64,000 nt of DNA. It comes from Facklamia sp050409585. GTDB lineage: Bacteria > Bacillota > Bacilli > Lactobacillales > Aerococcaceae. The stretch is taken from positions 124,001 to 188,000 of the forward strand of contig NZ_JBNUPE010000001.1 in assembly GCF_050409585.1 (NCBI RefSeq). The letters are read 5' to 3'. Each line of letters begins with the position of its first letter. Positions within the stretch are counted from its first letter, which is position 1. The notes beneath the pieces are model-generated. The model saw nothing but the letters and a program-made list of their open reading frames with translations, was not told the DNA's origin and searched no databases. The position numbers were made by a program, and so were the translations under genes. This document shows positions 8,035 through 16,845 of the stretch, piece by piece.

Positions 8035-9507
8035 CTAAAGCGATAAAACTTGCTGAATATGGTCTAAGGCTTTTTTCTTGCCTAGTACTTCAATCATATC
8101 CGGCAATTCTGGACCATGCATTTGACCAGAAACCGCAATTCGGATTGGCATAAAGAGGTTTTTCCCTTTAATACCTGTTTCCTTTTGAATTTCCTTAGTC
8201 AATGGTTTGATATTGCTAGCTACAAAATCTTCATCTGACAAAGCCTGTAATTTGCTTTGCATAGCTTGAACAACTGTTGAAGCACTCTCAGCTTGCATAA
8301 TTTCTTTTGCTTCCTCACTCAGCTCTAACTTATCATTGAAGAATAAGCTAGATGCTTCAACAATCTCAGCACCATAAGAAATTTGCTCATGGTATAAGCT
8401 AACTAGCTTTTTAACCCAGGCTAATTCTTCTGCATTAGGATCAGCACTTACTTTTCCTGCTTTTTGTAAATGAGGTAATGCATAGTCTACCACTGTCTCA
8501 AGATCTGCTGCTTTCATGTAAGTGTTGTTAATCCATTCTAATTTCTTCTTATCAAATGAAGCAGGAGAAGTTGATAGACGTTCTGGGTCAAATTGTTCCA
8601 CTAACTCTTGTGGCGAGAAGATTTCTTCTTCACCTTTTGGTGACCAACCTAATAAGGCAATAAAGTTAAACAAAGCCTCTGGTAAATAACCTAAGTTACG
8701 GTATTGCTCAATAAATTGTAGGATTCCACCATCACGTTTAGATAACTTTTTATTAGTTTCGGCATTAATAATTAATGTCATATGACCAAATTCTGGATAT
8801 TCCCAATCAAAAGCATCATAAATCATCATTTGTTTAGGGGTGTTCGCAATATGGTCATCTCCACGTAAAACATGAGTGATCTTCATCATATGATCATCCA
8901 CAGTTACAGCAAAGTTATAAGTAGGCATACCGTCTCTCTTTTGAATTACCCAATCGCCTGAAATATTTTTCGATTCAAAGCTTACAGGCCCTTTTACAAT
9001 ATCATCAAATTGATAAGTAACATTTGCTGGTACTCTAAAACGAACAACAGGCTGACGGCCCTCAGCTTCAAAAGTTTCTTGTTCTTCCTTGGTTAAGTGG
9101 GCATGTTTTCCCCCATAATGAGGCATTTCTCCACGAGCCTTTTGTTCTTCTCTTTCTGCTTCTAACTCTTCTTCAGTCATATAGCATTTATAAGCCAAGT
9201 CACGAGCTAATAAGTCATCAATCAAGGGTTGATAGATATGCAAACGCTCTGATTGTCTGTAAGGACCATATTCACCAGGATTAACCGGGGATTCGTCCCA
9301 ATCAATACCTAGCCAAGTTAGATTGTCTAATTGGCTTTGTTCACCATGTTCTAGATTACGTTTTGTATCTGTATCTTCTGTCCGAATGATAAACGTTCCA
9401 TCTTGTGAACGTGCATATAGATAATTAAACAAAGCTGTTCTCGCATTCCCAATGTGTAAATCGCCCGTAGGGCTTGGTGCATAACGCACACGAATTTTAT
9501 CGCTCAT
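8035..9507 (-). CDS. gltX: glutamyl-tRNA synthetase
   Basis: 490-residue class I synthetase charging tRNA-Glu (and in Gram-positives usually tRNA-Gln, to be amidated by GatCAB). The HIGH-type motif is in APSPTGDLHIGNARTALF (residues 10-27), the KMSKS-type loop is KLSKRDGG (about 254-261), and the C-terminal anticodon-binding helical region is complete. It has its own promoter and terminator. In Bacillus gltX also precedes cysS. Confidence 0.96.
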   Translation of the reverse strand: MSDKIRVRYAPSPTGDLHIGNARTALFNYLYARSQDGTFIIRTEDTDTKRNLEHGEQSQLDNLTWLGIDWDESPVNPGEYGPYRQSERLHIYQPLIDDLLARDLAYKCYMTEEELEAEREEQKARGEMPHYGGKHAHLTKEEQETFEAEGRQPVVRFRVPANVTYQFDDIVKGPVSFESKNISGDWVIQKRDGMPTYNFAVTVDDHMMKITHVLRGDDHIANTPKQMMIYDAFDWEYPEFGHMTLIINAETNKKLSKRDGGILQFIEQYRNLGYLPEALFNFIALLGWSPKGEEEIFSPQELVEQFDPERLSTSPASFDKKKLEWINNTYMKAADLETVVDYALPHLQKAGKVSADPNAEELAWVKKLVSLYHEQISYGAEIVEASSLFFNDKLELSEEAKEIMQAESASTVVQAMQSKLQALSDEDFVASNIKPLTKEIQKETGIKGKNLFMPIRIAVSGQMHGPELPDMIEVLGKKKALDHIQQVLSL

Positions 9508-9545
9508 TGTATTTCTCCTTTAATTCCATCTAGTCTACAAAAGCT

Positions 9546-9574
9546 ATTGTACTCCTTCATCTAATGAGATTCAA
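9546..9574 (-). promoter_or_regulatory. promoter of gltX
   Basis: Minus strand TTGAAT (9569-9574), exactly 17 bases, TACAAT (9546-9551), about 40 bases upstream of the ATG. Confidence 0.6.
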
Positions 9575-9580
9575 ATGCTC

Positions 9581-10675
9581 TTAATTTTCAAAAATTTTAG
9601 CAAAAATCATTCTACCAGCAGCTGTTTGCAAAGATGAAGTAACTACTACATTTAAATGCTTATTAATATAATTTTGGCCATCCTCAACCACTACCATGGT
9701 GCCATCATCAAGATAGGCCACCCCTTGGCGGCGTTCGGTTCCTGCTTTTATAATTTGAACTTGCATTTCCTCACCAGGTAACACTTCTGGTTTTACCGCA
9801 TTGGCTAACTCATTAATGTTCAAGACAGGAACATTTTGAAATTCTGAAACTTTATTTAAATTGTAATCATTGGTTACCAAGATCGCATTTAAATCTTTAG
9901 CTAGCCTTACTAATTTCGCATCGACTTCTTCGATATCCGCATAGTCTCCTTCAAAAAAATCAATATTTATTTTGGAAGACTTTTGTAAAAGGTTTAGAAT
10001 ATCTAACCCACGTCTACCTTTTGCCCTTTTTAAAGAATCAGAAGCATCTGCAATATGTTGCAATTCAGATAAGACAAATTTTGGAACTAATAAACTTCCT
10101 TCTATAAAGCCTGTTTGAACCACTTCTGCTATTCTTCCATCAATAATTACACTAGTGTCTAATATCTTCAATCTTTGACCTGCTTTGACTTCGCTTTGTT
10201 TAGGTTTTTTATTCAATTCAAAAGAAGCAGATTGTAGTTTTTGGCCAGATTTTGTAAAGAGATGTAAGACTTCATCTCGGCGATTGATCATCATTTGATA
10301 ACCAATCATTCCCCCTAAAACAGTCAGAACAAGCGGCATTGTACTCGATAAGAAAGGGATATCTAAAGACCCAATCGGCAACGAAAGTAAATAACCGATT
10401 AATAGTCCTAATAAAATGCCTAAAGCACCGAATAACAGATTTGGCGTTGACTGCTTTTCCAAAATAGATAGTAATTTATGAATTAATTGTTCAAAAAGCG
10501 GCGCAAGTAAAATACCTAATAACATAAAAATAAGTCCGAAAATCATACTATTCACAAAAGGATTGATTAATAATTGATGGTATAAGCGAAGACTACGCCA
10601 AATTTCTGCTCCTAAAGTATAGCCAAAACTTAAGCCAACAATCATTGATACACTAATCGTCATTTTTTTTATCAT
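9581..10675 (-). CDS. membrane-anchored PIN/TRAM-domain protein (YacL family)
   Basis: 364 residues. Four hydrophobic helices occupy about residues 1-130, a PIN nuclease-like domain follows (LDTSVIIDGRIAEVVQTGF at about 170-188, and VTNDYNLNK near 265 carrying a second acidic residue), and a C-terminal TRAM domain (about 300-355) is a predicted RNA-binding fold. Bacillus YacL has the same layout and lies between radA and gltX, as here. Biochemical role is not established; RNA cleavage or binding at the membrane is an inference from the domains. Cotranscribed with radA (29-base gap). Confidence 0.85.
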   Translation of the reverse strand: MIKKMTISVSMIVGLSFGYTLGAEIWRSLRLYHQLLINPFVNSMIFGLIFMLLGILLAPLFEQLIHKLLSILEKQSTPNLLFGALGILLGLLIGYLLSLPIGSLDIPFLSSTMPLVLTVLGGMIGYQMMINRRDEVLHLFTKSGQKLQSASFELNKKPKQSEVKAGQRLKILDTSVIIDGRIAEVVQTGFIEGSLLVPKFVLSELQHIADASDSLKRAKGRRGLDILNLLQKSSKINIDFFEGDYADIEEVDAKLVRLAKDLNAILVTNDYNLNKVSEFQNVPVLNINELANAVKPEVLPGEEMQVQIIKAGTERRQGVAYLDDGTMVVVEDGQNYINKHLNVVVTSSLQTAAGRMIFAKIFEN

Positions 10676-10704
10676 TTTTTCACCTCCTTTGTAAGAATTT
10701 TCAA

Positions 10705-12081
10705 TTATTTAGGAAAAACGATTGAAATAGCTTGTTTGATCGTTTTAACTGGGATGACTTCAATCGATAGGTCCCGTTGTTTTAGATGCGATTGATTATT
10801 ATAAGGGATAAAAACACGCTTAAAGCCTAGTTTACTTGCTTCCTTAATTCGTTCTTCAATCTGATTGACTCTTCTAATTTCTCCAGTTAGACCAATCTCA
10901 CCAATAAAGACATCATCTACTCTCACTTCTCGATTCCAATAGCTAGAAGCAATACTTACAGCTATGGCTAAATCAATGGCGGGTTCATCTAAGCGAACCC
11001 CTCCAGTCGTTTTAAAAAAAGCATCTTGGTTTTGAACTAAAAGACCACAATGTTTCTCCATGACTGCTAATAAGAGCGATATACGTTGGTACTCTATTCC
11101 TGATGCGGTGCGTTTGGCGTTACCAAACACCGTCGGAGTCATTAATGATTGGATTTCAGCTAATACCGTTCGCGTCCCTTCCATGGCAGCAACAACTGTG
11201 GATCCGGTAGCACCTTCTATCCTCTCCTCTAAGAATAACTCTGAGGGGTTGGTTACTTCTACTAAACCTGTATCAATCATTTCAAAGACGCCAATCTCAT
11301 TGGTAGATCCGTATCGGTTTTTTACAGCCCTTAAGATTCTGAAGCGATTATGTTTTTCACCTTCAAAGTATAAAACCGCATCTACCATATGTTCCAACAT
11401 TCTAGGTCCCGCTATATTGCCTTCTTTAGTTACATGGCCAACTATAAAAATAGCAATTTTATGGTCTTTGGCTATTCGCATCAAAATATTAGTCGCTGCC
11501 CGTAACTGAGAAACAGATCCCACTAAGCCTTGATTGTCTGGTGATGCCATCGTTTGAATAGAATCGATGACTACGATTTCAGGATTCACTTCTTGAATTT
11601 GAGTCACAATATTACCCAAGTCCGTATCAGATAATAAATAAAAATCTTTACCACTTAATGCCAGTCTTTCAGCTCTGAGTTTAATTTGGGTTAAACTTTC
11701 TTCACCAGAAACATAAAGGACCCGCTGTTTCAAATTAGCCAAGTGAATGGATACCTGAAGTAATAAAGTCGATTTCCCAATTCCAGGATCGCCTCCAATT
11801 AAAACTAAACCACCTGGAACAATTCCCCCGCCTAATACTCGATCGAACTCTCCCATTTTTGTATTAATTCTTTCTTCAACTTGACTTGGAATTTGATCCA
11901 ATTGAGTGGCTTTGCCGACCATTGATTGTGATGTATGAGTCAAAGTAGTTGAAGTAGTGGTTGTAGGGACCAATTGTTCTTCCATTTGATTCCAACTGCC
12001 ACAATTTGGACATTTTCCTAACCACTTAGGTGACTCATAGCCACAAGCTAAACACTCATACATTACCTTATTTTTTGCCAT
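10705..12081 (-). CDS. radA: DNA repair protein RadA (Sms)
   Basis: 458-residue branch-migration helicase for homologous recombination. In order: a C4 zinc finger (CLACG and CPNCGSW, residues 9-30), a RecA-like ATPase with Walker A GGDPGIGKST (about 96-105) and the RadA motif KNRYGST (the family usually has KNRFG, so Phe is replaced by Tyr), and a Lon-like C-terminal domain (FIGEIGLTGEIRRV, about 398). It lies 12 bases downstream of dut, in the order usual for Lactobacillales. Confidence 0.95.
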   Translation of the reverse strand: MAKNKVMYECLACGYESPKWLGKCPNCGSWNQMEEQLVPTTTTSTTLTHTSQSMVGKATQLDQIPSQVEERINTKMGEFDRVLGGGIVPGGLVLIGGDPGIGKSTLLLQVSIHLANLKQRVLYVSGEESLTQIKLRAERLALSGKDFYLLSDTDLGNIVTQIQEVNPEIVVIDSIQTMASPDNQGLVGSVSQLRAATNILMRIAKDHKIAIFIVGHVTKEGNIAGPRMLEHMVDAVLYFEGEKHNRFRILRAVKNRYGSTNEIGVFEMIDTGLVEVTNPSELFLEERIEGATGSTVVAAMEGTRTVLAEIQSLMTPTVFGNAKRTASGIEYQRISLLLAVMEKHCGLLVQNQDAFFKTTGGVRLDEPAIDLAIAVSIASSYWNREVRVDDVFIGEIGLTGEIRRVNQIEERIKEASKLGFKRVFIPYNNQSHLKQRDLSIEVIPVKTIKQAISIVFPK

Positions 12082-12093
12082 TCAATCACTCCC

Positions 12094-12630
12094 TTAACCA
12101 GATGACCCAAAACCACCCTGTCGATCACTATTAACTACTTGATCGTCATCTACTTGTAGAAATTTAGAAAAAATTCCTTGAGCAATCCTTTCACCCTTAT
12201 GAATGGTTCGATCCTTCAAGCCATAATTAATAAGTTGAATATATATATGTCCTTCATTTTTTTCATTATTATAATAATCTTGATCAATAATACCAATACC
12301 ATTAGGTAGGGTTGTTTGGTGCTTATAACTTCCCGACGAGCGATTAACAATCTTCAAATATTCGTTTTCCATCATGTAGGCCTTTAAACCCGTTGGAACT
12401 AAAGTAGCCTGCCATAAGTCATCTTCCTTCATGGTTTCCTGACCCTTAATCATTAAAAAGGTATTATGTATTAAATAATAAACAGACTGTTTCCAAAAGG
12501 AAGGAAGTACAACCGTTTCGGCAGCTTCAATGTCATAGCCAGCTGAGTACTTGGTTTGCCGTTGAGGAATTCGAATCGCTTTATCCTTATACGAACGGAT
12601 AACTTCAAAGCCCCGATTTTTCTTTTCCAT
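12094..12630 (-). CDS. dut: dUTP diphosphatase
   Basis: 178-residue trimeric-type dUTPase that hydrolyses dUTP to dUMP. All five motifs are present: SAGYDIEAAE, RSSGSYKH, GIGIIDQDYYNN, GERIAQGIF and RQGGFGSSG at the very C-terminus. Compared with the minimal enzyme (about 145 residues) there is an insertion of roughly 35 residues between motifs 1 and 2, as in other lactic acid bacteria. Start taken at ATG 12628-12630, ten bases after AAAGGA; the GTG nine bases upstream is too close to that site. First gene of dut-radA-PIN/TRAM. Confidence 0.9.
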   Translation of the reverse strand: MEKKNRGFEVIRSYKDKAIRIPQRQTKYSAGYDIEAAETVVLPSFWKQSVYYLIHNTFLMIKGQETMKEDDLWQATLVPTGLKAYMMENEYLKIVNRSSGSYKHQTTLPNGIGIIDQDYYNNEKNEGHIYIQLINYGLKDRTIHKGERIAQGIFSKFLQVDDDQVVNSDRQGGFGSSG

Positions 12631-12673
12631 TTTATTCACATCCTTTCATTCCCATGCTAAATAAGCCGTTTAT

Positions 12674-12688
12674 ATGAAAACGCTTAAT
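12674..12688 (-). promoter_or_regulatory. catabolite-response element (cre) at the dut transcription start
   Basis: The + strand reads ATGAAAACGCTTAAT, which fits the CcpA consensus WTGAAARCGYTTWWN at every position. It lies directly downstream of the predicted -10 of dut, so it should cover the transcription start. The site is seen; CcpA binding and repression are inferred. Confidence 0.6.
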
Positions 12689-12691
12689 AAT

Positions 12692-12697
12692 ATTATA
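12692..12697 (-). promoter_or_regulatory. -10 element of dut-radA operon
   Basis: Minus strand TATAAT about 60 bases upstream of the dut ATG; no good -35 hexamer is visible at 17 bases, so the promoter is only partly supported. Confidence 0.4.
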
Positions 12698-12751
12698 CGT
12701 GATTCTTTTAGATATATCTATCTTTAATAGTTTTAAATTTATCTTATTTCA

Positions 12752-14221
12752 CTAGTCCCATATAGCTTTTTCATCAATCCAAACAGATACTGAGGCTTGA
12801 TTAACTGGGAAAAATCCTTTTCCTTGCTCATCTAATTCTACTTTGCCTGAGTGATTATTTAGATAATCAACATAAATAGCTCCTGCATTCAATTCACCCA
12901 TACTCATCTCTTTAAAACCTGCCTCACTATTAGTCATCACTACTGCTATCCCGTAGGGATGTTCTTGTGTTCCTAGACAAGTCCAGCCTACGGTATTTCG
13001 ATGGTCAAAGTAATCCACTTGCTCTCCGTAAGTATGATATTTTCGCAAGTGTAGTAAAGGATCGATTTGCTCTTGATAGGATGGGGACTTCTCTCCATTT
13101 TGTACTCCATAATAATCGCCATAAAAGAGAGTAGGAAGTCCTTGCTGACGCAAAAGAATTAAAGCATAGGCATGTTGTATAAACCATTCTTCGACTTGAG
13201 ACTCAAGAGATTGTCCTAGTTGTGTGTCGTGATTATTAACAAATGTTACACTGACTAATGGATTGTCCTTAACTAAGCTTCCTGCAAAAATTTTACTTAA
13301 ATCATACTGATTACCCGCTTGACTGGCTTGGTATAAATTCATATGTAAGCCTACATCAAAGAGATCTAACTGATAATTAATCGATTCTAAATAATCTAAT
13401 TTTTTTTCAAGATCAGGATTCCAATATTCACCAATTAAATAAAAATCATCACCTTGTGTAAAATTAATTTCTTCACAGAGTTCTTTTATATAGTGAGAAT
13501 CAATATGTTTTAATGCATCGAAGCGTAAACCTTTAACTCCCGTTTCATTCACCATCCATTTTAACCACTGTTTGATATGTTCGTTTACTTCAGGATGAGA
13601 AAAATCAATATCAGCAAACATCAGATAGTCATAATTACCATAGGTACTATCTACCGATTGATCATCAGCCCAACCTTTTTCGTCGCCTAAAATTAAATAA
13701 ACACCCTCTTCATTATTAGTCGCATCATAATCAATGCCACTAAAATGGTACCAGTGCCATTCAAAATCTGAGTATTTATTCGCTCTACCTGGAAAATAGA
13801 AATGGGTCCAACCTTCAATTTCATAAGGATCAGAAATCATTTCTTGACGGTTTTCAGGATTCACTTTCATCACATGAAATTTTTCTTTACCATCTGCATA
13901 AGCCTTATGATTAATCACAAGATCAGCAATTGGTAGAATATCTTTTTGTTTGAGTAATTGAATAGCCTTCAATAAGTCTTCCTTTTTACCATACTTAGTG
14001 CGCACATTTCCTGCTTGATCAAACTCGCCCAAATCCCAAAGATCATAGACTCCATATCCCACATCATTAATAGAAGTGGCTTTACAAAAAGGAGGAAGCC
14101 AGATATGATCCACACCTATTTCATACAAGTGATCTACATCATTTTGTAAGTTTATCCAATGTTTTCCTTCATTAGGCAGATACCATTCAAAATACTGCAT
14201 CAATAAGTTATTTTTTTCCAC
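12752..14221 (-). CDS. cytoplasmic alpha-amylase (GH13)
   Basis: 489-residue glycoside hydrolase family 13 enzyme that cleaves alpha-1,4 glucans or maltodextrins. The catalytic nucleophile is in GLRFDALKHID (about 230), the acid/base Glu in YLIGEYWNPD (about 262) and the transition-state Asp in FVNNHDTQ (about 330). No signal peptide is present, so it acts inside the cell on imported dextrins or glycogen. Start is GTG 14219-14221 with AAAGGAG upstream. Monocistronic; the gene to its right is divergent. Closest by sequence style to the intracellular liquefying-type amylases (GH13_5). Confidence 0.92.
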   Translation of the reverse strand: MEKNNLLMQYFEWYLPNEGKHWINLQNDVDHLYEIGVDHIWLPPFCKATSINDVGYGVYDLWDLGEFDQAGNVRTKYGKKEDLLKAIQLLKQKDILPIADLVINHKAYADGKEKFHVMKVNPENRQEMISDPYEIEGWTHFYFPGRANKYSDFEWHWYHFSGIDYDATNNEEGVYLILGDEKGWADDQSVDSTYGNYDYLMFADIDFSHPEVNEHIKQWLKWMVNETGVKGLRFDALKHIDSHYIKELCEEINFTQGDDFYLIGEYWNPDLEKKLDYLESINYQLDLFDVGLHMNLYQASQAGNQYDLSKIFAGSLVKDNPLVSVTFVNNHDTQLGQSLESQVEEWFIQHAYALILLRQQGLPTLFYGDYYGVQNGEKSPSYQEQIDPLLHLRKYHTYGEQVDYFDHRNTVGWTCLGTQEHPYGIAVVMTNSEAGFKEMSMGELNAGAIYVDYLNNHSGKVELDEQGKGFFPVNQASVSVWIDEKAIWD

Positions 14222-14350
14222 TGTACTCTCTCCTTTATATACTCTTCCATTAAAACACAGGACTTAAAAATAGTCACAAATAAGCTCTTAGAGATTCTCA
14301 TTTAGAATTTAAATTTACCTAATTGCGATATGATTACAAATTTTTTAGTT

Positions 14351-14378
14351 TTGTTTTTCGATAGGTTTCCCTTATAAT
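14351..14378 (+). promoter_or_regulatory. promoter of the C39-like peptidase gene
   Basis: TTGTTT (14351-14356), 16-base spacer, TATAAT (14373-14378). A small hairpin GGAG-TAATG-CTCC (14405-14417) follows in the leader. Confidence 0.5.
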
Positions 14379-14433
14379 TTATGCTATCATAAACAAGAAT
14401 TTACGGAGTAATGCTCCATTGAGGAGGAAAACC

Positions 14434-15381
14434 ATGCATTCATTTCAAGACAAAATAAATCGTCTTGCAGCCTTCTTATCCCTTATAACCATCCTATTAA
14501 GTCTAAGCTTAACTTTCTACTTAAACCATCTTTCTACAAAAGAAAATACCAGTCCAGAGAAAGTTACAACATCCAATCAAGCACTAATTAAAAAAAAATT
14601 ACCGAGTGTAAAAAATGAAACCATTAATGAAGAAACAGCTACAGAAGAAGAAAAAATGCTGGCCCTTGAATTAAATAAATATGGTTCCAAAACAGCTTCC
14701 ATTCAAGATGTTCAAGAATCGATTGCTGATATTATAAGAACAGATTATCAAGGAAATATTATGAGTGCTCAACAAGATATTGTACAAGCCATCAATGAGA
14801 ACCAGATGAGTATTGAAAGAGAAGGAACCCTCTTTCTCCCTGATCAGCCTTCCTTCGCTAGTAAAAACTCTTATTTACAAATGGATGTTCCATTAATTTT
14901 ACAAAAGTCACCCCTTTATTCAGACATCGATTATGGCGCTAGTCAACAAGATACTTTAGGTGACAATGGTTGTGCAATCGTATCTTTAGCCATGGTATAT
15001 TCTTATCTATCTAACCGATTAGTTGAGCCAGAAGAAGTGCTTGAATGGTCCGGTCACGATTATTTTTTCGAAAATGAGGGTACCTCCTGGACTATATTTT
15101 CAGATTATGCAACCGATCATGGATTTAATTTTTATAATCATGGTAATAATTTTTACTCTGCTATGGAAGCTGTCCAAAAAGGCCAAGTGGTGATTGCATC
15201 TGTCAAACCTGGTTTCTTTACCGATGTAGGTCACATTATCGTAATTCGTGGCTATGAACCTGGCTATGTCTATGTTAATGATCCCAATGATAATCCTGAA
15301 AAAATGTATAGTTTCCAGCCCATTAATGAGCAAATTTTGCTAGATGAAGGATTAAACTACTGGTCTTTTTATAATGATTAA
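14434..15381 (+). CDS. secreted or membrane-anchored C39-like cysteine peptidase domain protein
   Basis: 315 residues. An N-terminal hydrophobic segment (about residues 9-31) acts as signal anchor or signal peptide, followed by a charged linker rich in Glu/Lys and then a Peptidase_C39_2-type papain-like domain (about 150-310). Candidate catalytic residues are Cys in GDNGCAIVSLAM, His in VGHIIVIRGY and Asp in VYVNDPND. Start is the ATG at 14434 because AGGAGG lies just before it; the open frame from 14419 would use that site as coding. It runs against the replichore's main direction. Substrate unknown; cell-wall or peptide processing outside the cell is possible. Confidence 0.75.
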   Translation: MHSFQDKINRLAAFLSLITILLSLSLTFYLNHLSTKENTSPEKVTTSNQALIKKKLPSVKNETINEETATEEEKMLALELNKYGSKTASIQDVQESIADIIRTDYQGNIMSAQQDIVQAINENQMSIEREGTLFLPDQPSFASKNSYLQMDVPLILQKSPLYSDIDYGASQQDTLGDNGCAIVSLAMVYSYLSNRLVEPEEVLEWSGHDYFFENEGTSWTIFSDYATDHGFNFYNHGNNFYSAMEAVQKGQVVIASVKPGFFTDVGHIIVIRGYEPGYVYVNDPNDNPEKMYSFQPINEQILLDEGLNYWSFYND

Positions 15382-15424
15382 ATTTAATTTCATAGAAATA
15401 AACCGTTAGGAGTTTTCAATCTTT

Positions 15425-16282
15425 ATGAATAATTACAAACTCGCTTCCAAAGGTGCAGTGATTGGAATTACAGTTTATTTATTACTGACAACAATCAAGT
15501 TAACTACCGCTTCAATCTTTAAAGCAAATTCTTTACAAGCTGATGGTCTGAATAACTTATCAGACATTATTGCCTCTTCTGCTGTGTGGATTGGATTATA
15601 TTTAGCAAAGAAGCCTGCTGATCATAACCATAAATTTGGACATGAAAAATACGAAATTATATCCAGTTTCATTGTCTCTTTGCTAATGTTCACAATTGGC
15701 TTTCAAGTAATTCTTTCAGGAATGAGTCAACTTTTTTCCAAAGACTATTCACAAACAAGCCAACAAGTTCTTCTTACTACACTTCTTTCAATCGTAATTC
15801 TGACTTTAACGAAGTCCTATTTAAAAAAATTAGCCACCCAATCAAATTCTGTCGGTTTAAAAGCTACTGCTAAGGATATGCAAGGTGACTTACTTATTTC
15901 AATAGCAACTCTTATCGGAAGTTTATGTGTCAGCTGGGGCTTTCCTATTATCGATACGTTTCTTTCAATTACAGTGGGCATTATTATTATACTGTCTGCC
16001 TTTGAAGTCTTTAAAGAATCGACTTTTACTTTATCAGATGGATTTGACCCTGAAACATTATTAATTTATGAAAAATGTATTCTCTCCCACCCTGATGTGA
16101 TTGCTATTAATTCCATTCGCGCAAGAATGGCTACACAACTGATCTATTTAGATGTTACCATTGCTTTAGATCCGAGTATGTCCGTCTATCAATCACATTG
16201 TATTACAGAAGAAATCGAAGCTATCTTACAAGATCAATTTCAAATTAAAGATATCGACATTCATGTTGAACCCTATGAATAA
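15425..16282 (+). CDS. cation diffusion facilitator family transporter
   Basis: 285-residue CDF exporter of divalent metal ions (Mn, Fe or Zn class not decided here). About six hydrophobic helices fill residues 8-200; the metal-site motifs are ADGLNNLSDI in helix 2 (about 39-48) and HKFGHEKYE at the end of the 2-3 loop (about 68-76); the rest is the cytoplasmic ZT dimerisation domain. It is 43 bases downstream of the C39-like gene and a terminator-like hairpin follows, suggesting a two-gene unit on the strand opposite to its neighbours. Confidence 0.88.
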   Translation: MNNYKLASKGAVIGITVYLLLTTIKLTTASIFKANSLQADGLNNLSDIIASSAVWIGLYLAKKPADHNHKFGHEKYEIISSFIVSLLMFTIGFQVILSGMSQLFSKDYSQTSQQVLLTTLLSIVILTLTKSYLKKLATQSNSVGLKATAKDMQGDLLISIATLIGSLCVSWGFPIIDTFLSITVGIIIILSAFEVFKESTFTLSDGFDPETLLIYEKCILSHPDVIAINSIRARMATQLIYLDVTIALDPSMSVYQSHCITEEIEAILQDQFQIKDIDIHVEPYE

Positions 16283-16288
16283 ATTAAA

Positions 16289-16327
16289 GCGGCTGGAACA
16301 AAAGGGCTTCTCAGCCGCCTCAAAATT
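16289..16327 (+). terminator. terminator-like hairpin after the CDF gene
   Basis: GCGGCTG (16289-16295)/CAGCCGC (16312-16318) followed by a weakly T-rich tract. The left arm is also part of the imperfect inverted repeat listed for 16291-16827. Confidence 0.45.
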
Positions 16328-16330
16328 TTC

Positions 16331-16373
16331 AGCGAGCCTAGATTGGAAAGTGACTTTCCAATCTAGGCTCGCT
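16331..16373. repeat. perfect 20 bp inverted repeat
   Basis: The arms 16331-16350 and 16354-16373 are exact reverse complements separated by TGA. GC-richer than its surroundings, with no T-run on either side, so it is not a standard intrinsic terminator. The right arm ends at the stop codon of the transposase remnant. Confidence 0.9.
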
Positions 16374-16503
16374 ACTTTGCGTATTTACGTAGATTATTGA
16401 CCACAAATATCAGCTTGACTTCGATCTTCACCTTATCTTTATCGCAAAGGGGGTGGCGAGTAAAATCTAACTTCGCTTTTTCTTTTCCGTTTACAAGCGC
16501 TTC
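16372..16503 (-). pseudogene. C-terminal fragment of a transposase
   Basis: An open stretch of 43 codons with no start, ending in TAG. The end reads KIEVKLIFVVNNLRKYAK, the type of ending seen in IS1182/IS4-type DDE transposases (helix with NLRK). An in-frame TAA at 16504-16506 cuts it from anything upstream. Clearly non-functional; family assignment is tentative. Confidence 0.55.
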
Positions 16504-16598
16504 TTAATCGTAACGAGGGCTTCCAGGAAAGTGTCGGCTTGATCGAAAGACATGGCCTGCTGAATCTCAGGTTGAATCTGTTCGACTATCTCATGAAT
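16491..16598 (-). pseudogene. short coding remnant of unknown origin
   Basis: 35 open codons ending in TAA at 16491-16493, including an internal ATG at 16551-16553 with downstream text MSFDQADTFLEALVTIKKRL. There is no plausible start for the full stretch. Amphipathic and protein-like, but the parent gene is not recognised. It overlaps the transposase remnant in another frame. I see nothing else in 16600-16750 apart from AT-rich sequence. Confidence 0.3.
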
Positions 16599-16754
16599 TC
16601 ACCTAAACACTATGATTTTCAGGGAATAAACAATCCATTTTCAGTGACAAGCAATTTTAATTCATAGTATACTGTTGCTACGTAGAAAACCCTCCACAAT
16701 GGTTTTGTGATTACTACTATTACAACAATAAAAGCTTTCTTTGTTTATATTTTT

Positions 16755-16801
16755 AAAGAAAAAGTCCGATTAACGATTGTCTCGTTGACCGGACTTTCTT
16801 T
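16755..16801 (-). terminator. terminator of the thiolase gene (likely bidirectional)
   Basis: AAAGTCCG (16761-16768)/CGGACTTT (16790-16797) with an inner AACGA/TCGTT stem and flanking AAAG/CTTT pairing. T-rich on the minus strand side. Confidence 0.75.
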
Positions 16802-16845
16802 AATTATTCAAGGCTTTTGTCCCAGCCCCTTTATTTTTTGTAAAA

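Larger units (their letters stand above)
16291..16827. repeat. imperfect terminal inverted repeats bounding transposase debris
   Basis: GGCTGGAACAAAAG begins at 16291 on the + strand and GGCTGGGACAAAAG begins at 16827 on the minus strand (13 of 14 identical). Between them lie a perfect hairpin and coding remnants. This looks like the ends of a decayed or miniature mobile element filling the whole 563-base gap between the CDF and thiolase genes. No target-site duplication was recognised. Confidence 0.4.

Noticed and set aside
11060..11509. 149-residue open frame inside radA on the opposite strand
   Set aside because: Shadow of a well-conserved gene.
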